A stretch of DNA of 64,000 bases from Streptomyces uncialis (GTDB lineage: Bacteria; Actinomycetota; Actinomycetes; Streptomycetales; Streptomycetaceae): positions 817,321 through 881,320 of the forward strand of contig NZ_LFBV01000001.1 of assembly GCF_001905345.1 (NCBI RefSeq), written 5' to 3'. A program made the translations under genes and the position numbers. Shown piece after piece: positions 6,956 through 15,918 of this stretch. The notes beneath the pieces are model-generated. The model saw only the letters and a list, made by a program, of their open reading frames with translations. It was not told where the DNA came from and did no database searches. Numbering within the stretch: position 1 is the first letter of the stretch; every line of letters starts with the position of its first letter.

Positions 6956-9055
6956 TCAGCCCAGCGTGTCCGGCAGCGGCCTCGCGTGGAGGACCGTCAG
7001 GCCGGAGACCGCGCGGGTCAGCGCCACGTACAGGCGCCGCAGGCCCGTCCGCTCGTCCGGCTCGCCGCCGACCACCGCGGCCGGCTCGTCGAGGACCACG
7101 AAGTCGTACTCCAGACCCTTCGCCAGGGACGCCGGGACAAGGGTGAGCCGCGTCCCCGGACCCGTCTCCTCGCCCGGCGCGAGATACGGCGTCCCCGCCG
7201 CGTCCAGCGCCGCCGCCAGCGCGGGAATCCGCGCGTCCGCCGCGATCAGCCCCGTCGACCCCGCGTGCTCCAGCGCCCGCGCGCACGCCGCGAGCACCGC
7301 CCCGGTCAGCTCCTCCTGAGGGACCTCCCGCACCACCAGCGACCCCGGCGCCTCCCGCACCGACTCGACCGCCGCCAGCCCGGGGGCGATCGACGGCAGC
7401 AGCCGTGACGCGTACGCGATGACCTCGCGCGGCACCCGGAAACCGGCCGTGAGCTCCTCCACCACCGCGTCCTCCTTGCCCAGATGCCGCAGCGCCTCGG
7501 ACCAGCGCGGGGTCGCCCACGGAGTCGTGCCCTGCGCGAGGTCGCCGAGGACCGTCGCCGAGCCCGTCGAGCAGCGCCGCCCCACCGCCCGGTACTGCAT
7601 CGGGGACAGGTCCTGCGCCTCGTCCAGGACCACATGCCCCAGCGACTGCGTCCGCTCGACCAGGTCCCGCGCCTCGTCCACCAGCACCGCGTCCGCCGCC
7701 GACCAGCGCGCCGAGCGCACCCCGCGCGCGGGCCGCTCCCACAGCACGGCCCGCTGCTCCTCCCCGCTCAGCAGCCCCTCGGCGTGCTCCGCGAGGAACT
7801 CCGCGTCGGACAGCAGCCGCAGCACCAGCTTCGCCGGGTCGACCGGCGGCCACACCTCCTTGACCAGCGCCTTCACCGCCCGGTCCCGGGCCACCGCGTC
7901 CTGCACCCGGTCGTCGGGCGCCTCGCCCGACTGCTCCATCCGCACCAGCACCGCGTGCGCGATCCGCTGCGGCAGCGCCTCCCGCGCGGCGCCGTACCGC
8001 AGGCCGCGGGCCCGCAGCTCGTCCACCATCGCGGTCAGCTCGTCGGCCGGGACCCGCCACCGCCGGGAGCCGCGTACGACCACCACCGGCCCGGCCGGCG
8101 CCGACACATACGAGCGCAGGGCCCGGCTCAGCACCTCGGCCATCCGGGCGTCGCCCTTCACCAGCGCGGCGGCCGGGCCGTCCGTGGCCCTGACCTCGAC
8201 ATGCGCGACCAGGTCCGCCACCGTCGCCTGCCGCACCCGCAGCTCGCCCAGCGCGGGCAGCACCTGCTCGATGTACTGGAGGAACGACCGGTTCGGGCCG
8301 ATCACCAGCGTCCCGGTGCGCGCGAGGCGCTCGCGGTGCGCGTACAGCAGATACGCGACCCGGTGCAGTCCCACCGCCGTCTTCCCGGTGCCGGGACCGC
8401 CCTGGACGCACACCGTGCCGGACAGCCCGCCGCGCACGATCTCGTCCTGCTCCGGCTGGATCGTCGCCACGATGTCCCGCATCGGCCCGACGCGCGGCCG
8501 TTCGATCTCCCGCTGGAGCAGCGCGCTGGTACGGGACTCCTCGGCGGGGTCGGACAGCCGCTCGTCCTCGTACGCGGTGAGGTCGCCGCCCGTGTAGCCG
8601 AAGCGGCGGCGCAGCCCGATGTCCATCGGGTCCTTCTTCGACGCCCGGTAGAACGCCTGGGACACCCGCGCCCGCCAGTCGATCACCATCGGGTCGCCCG
8701 CGGCGTCGTGCACATGGCGCCGCCCCACGTAGAACACCTCACCGGCACCGGCACCCGGGTCGGGGTCGGGGTCGTCCGCCGTCCCTGGGGCGCGCAGGAA
8801 GTCCAGCCTGCCGAAGAACAGGGGCGTATGCGCGAGGTCCGCGAGTGCCTTGATCCGCAGCTCGATCTGGTGCTGGAGCGCCGCCGCGTTGACCCAGTTC
8901 GCGGTGACGTCCTTGATGTCGAGGGACTCGACGTCGTCCCGCATACCGCGCAGGGCCGCCCGGGAGGCGGCGAGATGCGCCCGCTCCAGGGCGAGGGGGT
9001 CCGGGGACCCGGGGGCGGCGGGGGGCGGGGCGGACTCGGGGGGCGTGCTGGACAC
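6956..9055 (-). CDS. HelD/HelR-like RNA polymerase-recycling ATPase (UvrD-like SF1)
   Basis: 699 residues from GTG 9055, with GGAAGG eight bases upstream. The N-terminal part (about 20-160) has the HelD-specific coiled region and the motifs VFYVGRRHV and PMVIDWRARVSQAFYRAS. The Walker A motif is GGPGTGKT at 219-226 and the Walker B is VVLDEAQD near 475-482, followed by GDLAQ, the GFRVP motif and a C-terminal LRRLYVALTRA. HelD proteins bind stalled RNA polymerase and use ATP to release it from nucleic acid; the actinobacterial HelR relatives confer rifampicin tolerance. Which subgroup this belongs to would need a tree. No recognisable rifamycin-response element upstream. Confidence 0.88.
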   Translation of the reverse strand: MSSTPPESAPPPAAPGSPDPLALERAHLAASRAALRGMRDDVESLDIKDVTANWVNAAALQHQIELRIKALADLAHTPLFFGRLDFLRAPGTADDPDPDPGAGAGEVFYVGRRHVHDAAGDPMVIDWRARVSQAFYRASKKDPMDIGLRRRFGYTGGDLTAYEDERLSDPAEESRTSALLQREIERPRVGPMRDIVATIQPEQDEIVRGGLSGTVCVQGGPGTGKTAVGLHRVAYLLYAHRERLARTGTLVIGPNRSFLQYIEQVLPALGELRVRQATVADLVAHVEVRATDGPAAALVKGDARMAEVLSRALRSYVSAPAGPVVVVRGSRRWRVPADELTAMVDELRARGLRYGAAREALPQRIAHAVLVRMEQSGEAPDDRVQDAVARDRAVKALVKEVWPPVDPAKLVLRLLSDAEFLAEHAEGLLSGEEQRAVLWERPARGVRSARWSAADAVLVDEARDLVERTQSLGHVVLDEAQDLSPMQYRAVGRRCSTGSATVLGDLAQGTTPWATPRWSEALRHLGKEDAVVEELTAGFRVPREVIAYASRLLPSIAPGLAAVESVREAPGSLVVREVPQEELTGAVLAACARALEHAGSTGLIAADARIPALAAALDAAGTPYLAPGEETGPGTRLTLVPASLAKGLEYDFVVLDEPAAVVGGEPDERTGLRRLYVALTRAVSGLTVLHARPLPDTLG

Positions 9056-9234
9056 GGATGCGGCCTTCCGGGCGGTGTGCGGTTCGGTGAGGGGGCCGTC
9101 CGGTTTCCGGCCGGAGGGCGGCACTCCGCGCGGGAGGCGGGCAGGAGCGGAGATCCTAGGCGAGGGCGGTCGCCGGGCGCCAACGGGTTTCTCTCCTCCG
9201 GAGCGTACGTTTCTCCGTCCAGGTGGGGACGAAT

Positions 9235-9254
9235 GCGTAACCTGTGGGTTACGC
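9235..9254. promoter_or_regulatory. Operator of the ArsR-type repressor
   Basis: Perfect inverted repeat GCGTAACC-tgtg-GGTTACGC, nine bases before the ATG of the ArsR gene and in the divergent gap to the HelD-like gene. It is the typical position and size for ArsR autorepression. Confidence 0.75.
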
Positions 9255-9262
9255 TTCCCGGC

Positions 9263-9658
9263 ATGGACGATGTGGCCGTGGCGCTGGCCGATCCGGTACG
9301 GCGGGAGATCCTGATGATGCTGCGGGCCCGGCCCCTGCCCGTCGGGGAGATCGCACGCCCCTTCCCGATCAGCCGCCCGGCGATAAGCCGTCATCTGCGG
9401 GTGCTCCGGGAGAGCGGACTGGTCCGTGACGAGCCCGTCGGACGGCGGCGCCTGTACACCCTCACCCCCGAACCGCTGGGCGAACTCGCCGGCTGGATCG
9501 CCCGGCTGAGCGCCCCGGCCGGCTGGGAGCACCACCTCGACGCCCTGGAGACCGAGGTCCACCGCACCCGCAGGGAACGCGCGACGGGCGGCACCGCCGG
9601 ACCCGCCGCGGGCCCCGCACCGCACACAGGTCACGAACGCACGGAGGACACCGCATGA
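9263..9658 (+). CDS. ArsR/SdpR-type winged-helix repressor
   Basis: 131 residues from ATG 9263. It has the ArsR winged helix at the N-terminus: VALADPVRREILMMLRA, then ISRPAISRHLRVLRESGLV (recognition helix) and the wing RDEPVGRRRLYTL. There are no cysteine pairs of the metal-sensor type, so it belongs to the non-metal SdpR-like branch. The C-terminal 25 residues are low complexity. The stop overlaps the next start as ATGA, coupling it to the SRPBCC gene. A perfect 20-bp inverted repeat just upstream is the likely binding site. Confidence 0.9.
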   Translation: MDDVAVALADPVRREILMMLRARPLPVGEIARPFPISRPAISRHLRVLRESGLVRDEPVGRRRLYTLTPEPLGELAGWIARLSAPAGWEHHLDALETEVHRTRRERATGGTAGPAAGPAPHTGHERTEDTA

Positions 9659-10167
9659 CACCGCAGCCCACCGGTCGCCTGTTCCGCAGCGCCGACGGCG
9701 ACGAGCTGATCCTCACCCGCACCTTCCGGGCACCCGTCGAGGACGTCTGGGCGAGCGTGACCGACCCCGAGCGCACCGCCCGCTGGTTCGGCCCCTGGGA
9801 GGGACAAGGCGCACCCGGCCGCACGGTCCGGGTACGACTCGCGTTCGAGGAGGGGGAACCCTGGTCCGAGGTACGGATCGACGCCTGTGAACCGCCCCGG
9901 CGGCTGGTGGTCACCACCCAGGACGACTACGGCTCCTGGCGGCTGGAGATCCGCCTGACCGGGACGGACGACGGGCACACCCGGCTCGCGCTGGTGCACC
10001 ACCTCACCGGCACCGAGGGCCTCGGCGAGGTCGGACCGGGCTGGGAGTACTACCTGGACCGGCTGGTCACGTCCCGTGACGGCGGGGACCTGCCGGAGTT
10101 CGAGGCGTACTACCCGGCGCAGAAGGCGTACTTCGAGGGACTGACCCCGCTCCCCCCTGAGGACTAG
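9655..10167 (+). CDS. SRPBCC/AHSA1-domain protein
   Basis: 170 residues, a single START-like SRPBCC domain of the AHSA1 group: it begins LTRTFRAPVEDVWASVTDPE, continues RTARWFGPWEG and DACEPPRRLVVT, and ends with the long C-terminal helix around WEYYLDRLVTSRDGG. Such domains bind hydrophobic ligands in a deep cavity. ArsR-AHSA1 gene pairs are common in actinobacteria, and the two proteins are thought to work in the same response. Start ATG 9655 overlaps the upstream stop. Confidence 0.87.
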   Translation: MTPQPTGRLFRSADGDELILTRTFRAPVEDVWASVTDPERTARWFGPWEGQGAPGRTVRVRLAFEEGEPWSEVRIDACEPPRRLVVTTQDDYGSWRLEIRLTGTDDGHTRLALVHHLTGTEGLGEVGPGWEYYLDRLVTSRDGGDLPEFEAYYPAQKAYFEGLTPLPPED

Positions 10168-10271
10168 GGGACGGTCCCAGGGTCGCCGTCCGTCGCTGGT
10201 CGTAGAGCGGCGCGCGCGGGTTCCGCCCTCCGGCAGATGTGCCCGGCGTGCGGAAAACCGACACTGGAGGT

Positions 10272-10469
10272 ATGAGCAGCACGGCATTCACCCCAGGTCC
10301 TGTCCGTACCGCGAGGCCCGGCTCCACCGCCCTGAGCGGCGCCCACCGGGCGCACCCGCTGGGTGACGCCCTGCGGGCCGTCAAGGTCTTCGTCTCCACG
10401 GCGTTCGGCGTCGCGGTGCTCGGGGAGTACACGGAGGAGGCGGGCGTCCGCACGGCCCGCCACCACTGA
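10272..10469 (+). CDS. Small hypothetical protein
   Basis: 65 residues from ATG 10272 with a strong GGAGG one base before the ATG's T (10266-10270). The middle section AHPLGDALRAVKVFVSTAFGVAVLGEYTEEAG looks like one amphipathic or weakly hydrophobic helix of about 20 residues, flanked by basic ends. It could associate with the membrane. No known family recognised. It converges with the XPB gene, with only 19 bp between the stops. Confidence 0.6.
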   Translation: MSSTAFTPGPVRTARPGSTALSGAHRAHPLGDALRAVKVFVSTAFGVAVLGEYTEEAGVRTARHH

Positions 10470-10488
10470 CCCCGGCCCGCCGATCCCC

Positions 10489-12153
10489 CTACTCCGGCTG
10501 TTCCGCCGCCGACGGATCGCTCAGCAGGTCGTCCGCGTCGACGATGCGGTACGCGTACCCCTGCTCCGCCAGGAACCGCTGGCGGTGCGCCGCGAAGTCC
10601 TGGTCGATGGTGTCGCGGGCCACGACCGAGTAGAAGCGGGCCTCGTGCCCGTCCGCCTTCGGCCGCAGCACCCGGCCCAGCCGCTGGGCCTCCTCCTGAC
10701 GGGACCCGAAGGTGCCCGACACCTGGATGGCGACCGTCGCCTCCGGCAGGTCGATCGAGAAGTTCGCCACCTTCGACACCACCAGCACCGACAGCTCACC
10801 CGCCCGGAACGCGTCGAACAGCTTCTCCCGCTGCGCGTTCGAGGTCTCGCCCTTGATCACCGGGGCGTCCAGATGCTCCCCCAGCTCGTCCAGCTGGTCG
10901 ATGTACTGGCCGATCACCAGGGTCTGCTCCCCCCGGTGCTTGCGGACCAGCGCCTCCGTCACCTTCCGCTTCGTCGCGGTCGTCGCGCAGTAGCGGTACT
11001 TCTCCTCCGCCTCGGCGGTCGCGTACGCCAGCCGCTCCGCCCCGGTGAGATTGACCCGCACCTCCACGCAGTCGGCGGGCGCGATGTAGCCCTGCGCCTC
11101 GATCTCCTTCCACGGCGCGTCGAACCGCTTGGGCCCGATCAGCGAGAAGACGTCCGACTCACGGCCGTCCTCCCGGACCAGGGTCGCGGTCAGCCCGAGT
11201 CTGCGCCGGGCCTGGAGATCGGCGGTGAACTTGAAGACGGGCGCGGGCAGCAGATGCACCTCGTCGTAGATGACGAGCCCCCAGTCCCGGGAGTCGAACA
11301 GCTCCAGATGCGGGTAGACGCCCTTCCGCCGGGTCGTCAGCACCTGGTACGTGGCGATGGTGACCGGGCGGATCTCCTTGCGGGTGCCGCTGTACTCGCC
11401 GATCTCCTCCTCGGTCAGCGAGGTCCGGCGCACCAGCTCGTGCTTCCACTGCCGGGCGGAGACGGTGTTCGTGACGAGGATCAGCGTGGTCGCCTTGGCC
11501 TCGGCCATCGCCCCGGCCCCGACCAGCGTCTTGCCCGCGCCGCACGGCAGCACGACGACCCCGGAACCGCCGTGCCAGAACCCCTCCACGGCCTGGCGCT
11601 GATAGGGCCGCAGCGCCCAGCCGTCCTCGGCCAGCTCGATCGGGTGGGCCTCCCCGTCCACGTACCCGGCGAGGTCCTCGGCGGGCCAGCCGAGCCGCAG
11701 CAGCGTCTGCTTGATCTGCCCGCGCTCCGAGGGGTGCACGGCGACGGTGTCCGCGTCGATCCGGATGCCCACCAGCGGGGCGATCCGCTTGGACCGCAGG
11801 ATCTCCTCCAGCACCGGCCGGTCGGTGCTGGAGAGCACCAGTCCGTGCGCGGGATGCTTGCTCAGGGTGAGCCGCCCGTAGCGGTCCATCGTCTCGGCGA
11901 TGTCGACCAGCAGCGCGTGCGGCACCGGATAGCGGCTGTACTCCACCAGCGCGTCGACCACCTGCTCGGCGTCGTGTCCGGCGGCCCGCGCGTTCCACAG
12001 CCCGAGCGGCGTGAGCCGGTAGGTGTGGATGTGCTCGGGCGCGCGCTCCAGCTCCGCGAAGGGCGCGATGACGCGCCGGCAGGCGTCGGCCAGCTCGTGG
12101 TCGACCTCCAGGAGCAGGGTCTTGTCGGACTGGACGATCAGGGGTCCGTTCAC
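10489..12153 (-). CDS. DNA repair helicase, bacterial XPB
   Basis: 554 residues, SF2 helicase of the XPB/Ssl2 family. Start GTG 12153 with AAAGGGA upstream. Residues 1-175 form the N-terminal damage-recognition-like region. Walker A PCGAGKT is at 203-209, the DEVH box at 297-300, and the XPB-specific RED motif in LTATLVRED at 321-329. The C-terminal helicase lobe holds SKVANFSIDLPEA and QRLGRVLRPK. XPB unwinds DNA 3'-5' and, in archaea and actinobacteria, is thought to support repair, often with a nuclease partner (Bax1 in archaea). Here the upstream gene is a helicase-C/WYL protein instead. Confidence 0.93.
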   Translation of the reverse strand: MNGPLIVQSDKTLLLEVDHELADACRRVIAPFAELERAPEHIHTYRLTPLGLWNARAAGHDAEQVVDALVEYSRYPVPHALLVDIAETMDRYGRLTLSKHPAHGLVLSSTDRPVLEEILRSKRIAPLVGIRIDADTVAVHPSERGQIKQTLLRLGWPAEDLAGYVDGEAHPIELAEDGWALRPYQRQAVEGFWHGGSGVVVLPCGAGKTLVGAGAMAEAKATTLILVTNTVSARQWKHELVRRTSLTEEEIGEYSGTRKEIRPVTIATYQVLTTRRKGVYPHLELFDSRDWGLVIYDEVHLLPAPVFKFTADLQARRRLGLTATLVREDGRESDVFSLIGPKRFDAPWKEIEAQGYIAPADCVEVRVNLTGAERLAYATAEAEEKYRYCATTATKRKVTEALVRKHRGEQTLVIGQYIDQLDELGEHLDAPVIKGETSNAQREKLFDAFRAGELSVLVVSKVANFSIDLPEATVAIQVSGTFGSRQEEAQRLGRVLRPKADGHEARFYSVVARDTIDQDFAAHRQRFLAEQGYAYRIVDADDLLSDPSAAEQPE

Positions 12154-12311
12154 GCGCGTCCCTTTCTGCGGTGCGGTCGTGCGGCGGGGCCCACGGGGGT
12201 GTGCCGGGCCCGGCGGACCGCGTGGCGGCCCTCGCGGCCAAACATCCAGTGTGCCTCACCGGCCGCGCACGGTGGCCGGGACCGCCCGCCGCCGGGGGCC
12301 GCCGGGGTCCC

Positions 12312-14879
12312 TCAGCCCTCGCCCTCCGCGAGCTCCGCGACCCCGGTGACCCGGTGCAGGGGGTAGGTCCGGACCTCGTCGGCGGTGTGGTCGTACGCGG
12401 TGACGAAGCCGCCCTCCACCCGGATCGGGGCGATCACCCGCTGGCTGGCGGCGCCCTCCGCGTTCACATAGCCGATCCAGAGGGCCTCACCGGTCATCAC
12501 CGCCGCCTGGACGGTGGCCAGGGTCTCGGCCGCGCTGGTCCTCGGCAGATCGCCGGACTGCTCGGGCGCGGCCTTGCGGGGCACCGTCGCGGCCAGGTCC
12601 CCGGCCCGCACCGCGCGCACCGCGGCCCGCAGCAGGACGTCGTCGGGGCGCGGGGGACCGTCGTGGACCGGTTCGGGCGGGGTACGGGGGCCCGTGCGGT
12701 ACGCGTGGGCCCGGGCGATCATGACGTCGCCCTCGGGGGTCTCGGCGGCCGGTGCGAAGCCCATCGTGCGCAGCACCTCCAGCAGCGACCCGGGGTCGGC
12801 CTGCGCGGCGAGCACGGTCGGGGCGAGCCGGCGCAGCCGCAGGGAGTCGGCGCGGCGGTCCGCGAGGATCTCGTCCAGCGTGCTCTCGTCGTCGCAGCGG
12901 ACGTAGGCCGAGGCGGCCCCGATCCGCAGCTGCCCATGGCGGCGGGCGACATCGTCGATCAGATAGGTGAGGGGCTGCGGGACGGGGGTCCGGGAACGGG
13001 CGGCGAGGAACGCGTGGAGATCGCTCGCGGTACGCCCGGCGTCCAGGGCCCGGCGGACCGACCCCGGGGTGAAGCGGTACACGGTGGCCCCGCCCTTGGA
13101 CTCGACGTCCGCGAGGACGGCGAGGGTCTCCGCGAGCGGCCGTTCCAGCGGGCCGGGGGCGACGGCGGTGAGGTCGGCCTGGAGCAGGACATGGTCCAGG
13201 GGGCGCGGGAGCAGCGGCGCGAGCCGTTCGGCGGCCCTTCCGGCGGCCCGTGCGAGCCGGTCGGCGGACGGGGCGTCCGGGTCGTCGCCGATGTCGGCGA
13301 GGAGCGTGCGGCCCGGGGCGGACAGGGCGCCCCGGCCGGTGATGCCGAGCAGTTCCGCCTCCGCGAGGGTCCAGTGGGCGAGTCTGCTGCGCAGGTCGCC
13401 GTACCGCTCGCCCTCGGGGACGGGGGCCCCGTACACGGGCGGTCCGTACGCGGGCGTCCCGTACGCGGGGGCAGCGGCGGCGCCTCCCGACGCGCCCGCG
13501 CCCGCACCCGGGGTGCCGGGGTGGACCGGGCGCTCCCAGCGGAGCCGGGCCAGCACGGTGTCGGGGTCCGGCGCGGCGCCCTCGGGCAGACCGGCGAGCA
13601 GGCTGAGCACCCGCAGCCGCACCCGGGGCGCGGCGGAGCGGTCCAGCCCCGGGCCGAGCGCCGCCAGCGCGCGGTCCTTGGCGTCCCGGCCGCCGACGAG
13701 TCCCGGGGTGCGGGTCGTGGCGAGCCAGGTGGTGACCAGCACGGCCCAGCGGTCGGCGGGGGCCAGCTCGCGCCATCCGTCGTAGGCGGGGGTGGCCGCG
13801 TACCGCTCGTCGGTGCGGCCGTCGGAGGCGATCAGCCCGGCGCTGTGGGCGAGTTCCACCCAGAACGCGGCGACGGGATCCGGGAGGTCCAGCGCGACGG
13901 CGGTCCGCTTGAGGTCACGGACGCTGAGGCCGCCCGAGCGCAGCACCGAAGGACCGCCCTCGTCCCAGTCCGTGAGCAGTTCCTCGACGGTCGCCAGCGC
14001 GGTGTACGCCTGCCCGGCGGCCGTCGCGTCCACCACCTGGGGCCGGTGACCGGTCCGTTCGGTGACGGCGGGCGGCAGCGGTTCGGGGACGCGGTGCGCG
14101 CGTCCGGCCCGCAGGTACAGGGCCACCTCGCGGGGCAGGACGACCGTGCCCGGGGTGGTCGGCAGCAGCAGTCCCCGGTCCAGCAGCCAGCGCAGCCGGG
14201 GCGCCGGATCGGCGTTGACCTGCCCGTACGGCGGCCCCCAGACCAGCCGGTCCAGCACCTCCAGGGAATCGGCGGGGGCCTGCGCGAGGAGTGCGGCCAT
14301 CCGGTCGCGGTTCCCGAACAGGGCCCCGAGCGCGGCGACCGCCGACACGGAGTCGTGCGTGTTCGGCAGCCCGGCCGTCGTCACGATCGTCTGGACGCGG
14401 CCCGGCGACATCCCCGCGACGGTCTCCGTCACGCTCGGACCGAGGCCGGTGGGGGAGGGCTGGGACGGGCCGGGGGCCAAGAGCTCGCGTGCGGTGCGGA
14501 CCAGGCGCAGCCGCCGGTCGTCCCCCCACAGCAGCGCCTGCTCGCGCAGCCGGGCGACCGCCGCGGGCAGCGCGGCGGTCACCTCCGGGTCCTCGTCGTC
14601 CCCGGCCATCAGCCGGAGCAGGTCGTCGTACGAGGCGGGGTCGGGGGCCACGCACAGGGCTTCGGCGGCCTGCTGGGTGAAGCGGTCGAGTCTCTCCAGG
14701 GCGCGCAGGACGCTGGCGCGGGTCCCCGCGCGGGTGGCGAGCTGGGTGAGGTCGCCGGGGACGGGGCCCAGGAGGTCGGGGCGTGCCCGCAGGAGGGCCG
14801 CGAGGGCGGTGTCGTCCCGGGTGCGGAGCGCTTCTGCGAGGGACCTTGGCGGTTGGCTTACGGGTGACGTGCCGCTCAT
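12312..14879 (-). CDS. Helicase-associated protein with C-terminal WYL-like domain
   Basis: 855 residues from ATG 14879. It opens with SLAEALRTRDDTALAALLRARPDLL, a segment typical of the actinobacterial helicase-C-domain (Helicase_C_3) proteins. The middle is a helical region without Walker motifs, so it is not itself an ATPase. Residues near 560-600 include a Gly/Ala/Tyr/Pro-rich linker with repeated YG.P units. The last 60 residues, from GEALWIGYVNAEG through VEGGFVTAYDH, resemble a WYL domain, which binds nucleic acid or signals. It lies 158 bp upstream of XPB on the same strand and the two are probably partners in DNA repair. Exact role unknown. Confidence 0.8.
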   Translation of the reverse strand: MSGTSPVSQPPRSLAEALRTRDDTALAALLRARPDLLGPVPGDLTQLATRAGTRASVLRALERLDRFTQQAAEALCVAPDPASYDDLLRLMAGDDEDPEVTAALPAAVARLREQALLWGDDRRLRLVRTARELLAPGPSQPSPTGLGPSVTETVAGMSPGRVQTIVTTAGLPNTHDSVSAVAALGALFGNRDRMAALLAQAPADSLEVLDRLVWGPPYGQVNADPAPRLRWLLDRGLLLPTTPGTVVLPREVALYLRAGRAHRVPEPLPPAVTERTGHRPQVVDATAAGQAYTALATVEELLTDWDEGGPSVLRSGGLSVRDLKRTAVALDLPDPVAAFWVELAHSAGLIASDGRTDERYAATPAYDGWRELAPADRWAVLVTTWLATTRTPGLVGGRDAKDRALAALGPGLDRSAAPRVRLRVLSLLAGLPEGAAPDPDTVLARLRWERPVHPGTPGAGAGASGGAAAAPAYGTPAYGPPVYGAPVPEGERYGDLRSRLAHWTLAEAELLGITGRGALSAPGRTLLADIGDDPDAPSADRLARAAGRAAERLAPLLPRPLDHVLLQADLTAVAPGPLERPLAETLAVLADVESKGGATVYRFTPGSVRRALDAGRTASDLHAFLAARSRTPVPQPLTYLIDDVARRHGQLRIGAASAYVRCDDESTLDEILADRRADSLRLRRLAPTVLAAQADPGSLLEVLRTMGFAPAAETPEGDVMIARAHAYRTGPRTPPEPVHDGPPRPDDVLLRAAVRAVRAGDLAATVPRKAAPEQSGDLPRTSAAETLATVQAAVMTGEALWIGYVNAEGAASQRVIAPIRVEGGFVTAYDHTADEVRTYPLHRVTGVAELAEGEG

Positions 14880-14940
14880 CCGGCTCACGGTACGACACGG
14901 GGGGCTCCCCGGCTCACTCCTGGCCGTACTTGGCCCCGTG

Positions 14941-15918
14941 CGGGTCGCCTTCGCTCGCGCTTCTGAGGTCTGTCCGGCGGGGCCCAATTGTCCTCGTACG
15001 GGTCGTCCGGTGGGTGCGCAGTTCCCCGCGCCCCTGGGTCTGTCCGGCTGCACGCACTTGTTCCTGTGCCGTCGCTCGTGGGTTGCGCAGTTCCCCGCGC
15101 CCCTGAGGTGCTGCCCTGTTGCGGTCGTTCTTCGGGTGCGGGTCTGCCCTCGTCTTTGCGCAGTTCCCCGCGGGTCGCCTTCGCTCGCGCGCCGGGGTTG
15201 CCTGTGGTGGACGAACTTGTCCCGTGCGGGTCGTCCGGTGGGTGCGCAGTTCCCCGCGCCCCTTTGGGGCGCCCGCCTGGGGCTGTCGTCCGGCTGCGGA
15301 CTCTCATCGACCGGGGTCGGGGTTCAAACCCCCTCCTCTCGCAGGCGCTCGGCTGCGTAAGGGGGTGGGCGGGAATCTCTGCTCGCAGACTCCGATGCTT
15401 CGGTGGAGCAACTGGACGTCGTACCGAGCGTGTCGGATCGAGGACGGAGAATCCCGACCGGCACCGACCCGAAGAACCGGCCGGACGCGCCCCGAAGGGG
15501 CGCGGGGAACTGCGCGAAAACGACGAGCGACGGCACAGGAACAAGTGCGCCCAGCCGGACAGACCCAGGGGCGCGAGGAACCGCGCACCCACGGACGACC
15601 CGTACAGGAACAAGTGCGCCCAGCACAGGCAACCCCGGGGCGAGAGCGAAGGCGACCCGCGGGGAACTGCGCGAAAGCGACGAGCGACGGCACAGGAACA
15701 AGTGCGCCCACCCGGACAGACCTCAAAAGCGCGAGCGAAGGCGACCCGTACGGGAACAAGTGCGGCCCGCCGGACGGACCTCAGAAGCGCAAGCGAAGGC
15801 GGTACCCTTTGGGGCCCAGGACCAAGCCGCGCGGCGACCCGCGCGACACCACCGAGCACCCGCACAGGATCACGTAGGCCCAGGCACGAGAACCTGGCGG
15901 CGCGAGCGAAGGCGACCC
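14941..15918. repeat. Mosaic inverted repeat array 1
   Basis: The 1,039-bp gap between two divergent genes is filled by short repeated modules. Left of about 15,290 they read GCGCAGTTCCCCGCGCCCCT and CTTGTTCCTGTGCCGTCGCTC; right of about 15,490 the same modules appear reverse-complemented (GGGGCGCGGGGAACTGCGC, ACGAGCGACGGCACAGGAAC). The ends are GGTCGCCTTCGCTCGCGCTT on the left and its reverse complement GCGCGAGCGAAGGCGACC on the right. The right end directly touches the GTG start at 15919. A conserved centre lies at about 15,335-15,480. No credible gene inside despite long open frames. Confidence 0.85.

Noticed and set aside
6956..9661. A 901-residue version of the HelD-like protein starting at 9661
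   Set aside because: The additional N-terminal part runs through the ArsR gene and its operator; GTG 9055 has a good ribosome binding site.
15321..15352. A T-arm-like GGGGTTCAAACCCC followed by a tRNA-like 3' end in array 1
   Set aside because: No 5' acceptor half or anticodon arm can be folded upstream, and the aligned segment in array 4 lacks the T-loop; chance within a repeat.
14941..15918. Long open reading frames on both strands inside the repeat arrays
   Set aside because: They run through repeated modules in several frames, have no ribosome binding sites or family motifs, and arise from very high GC.
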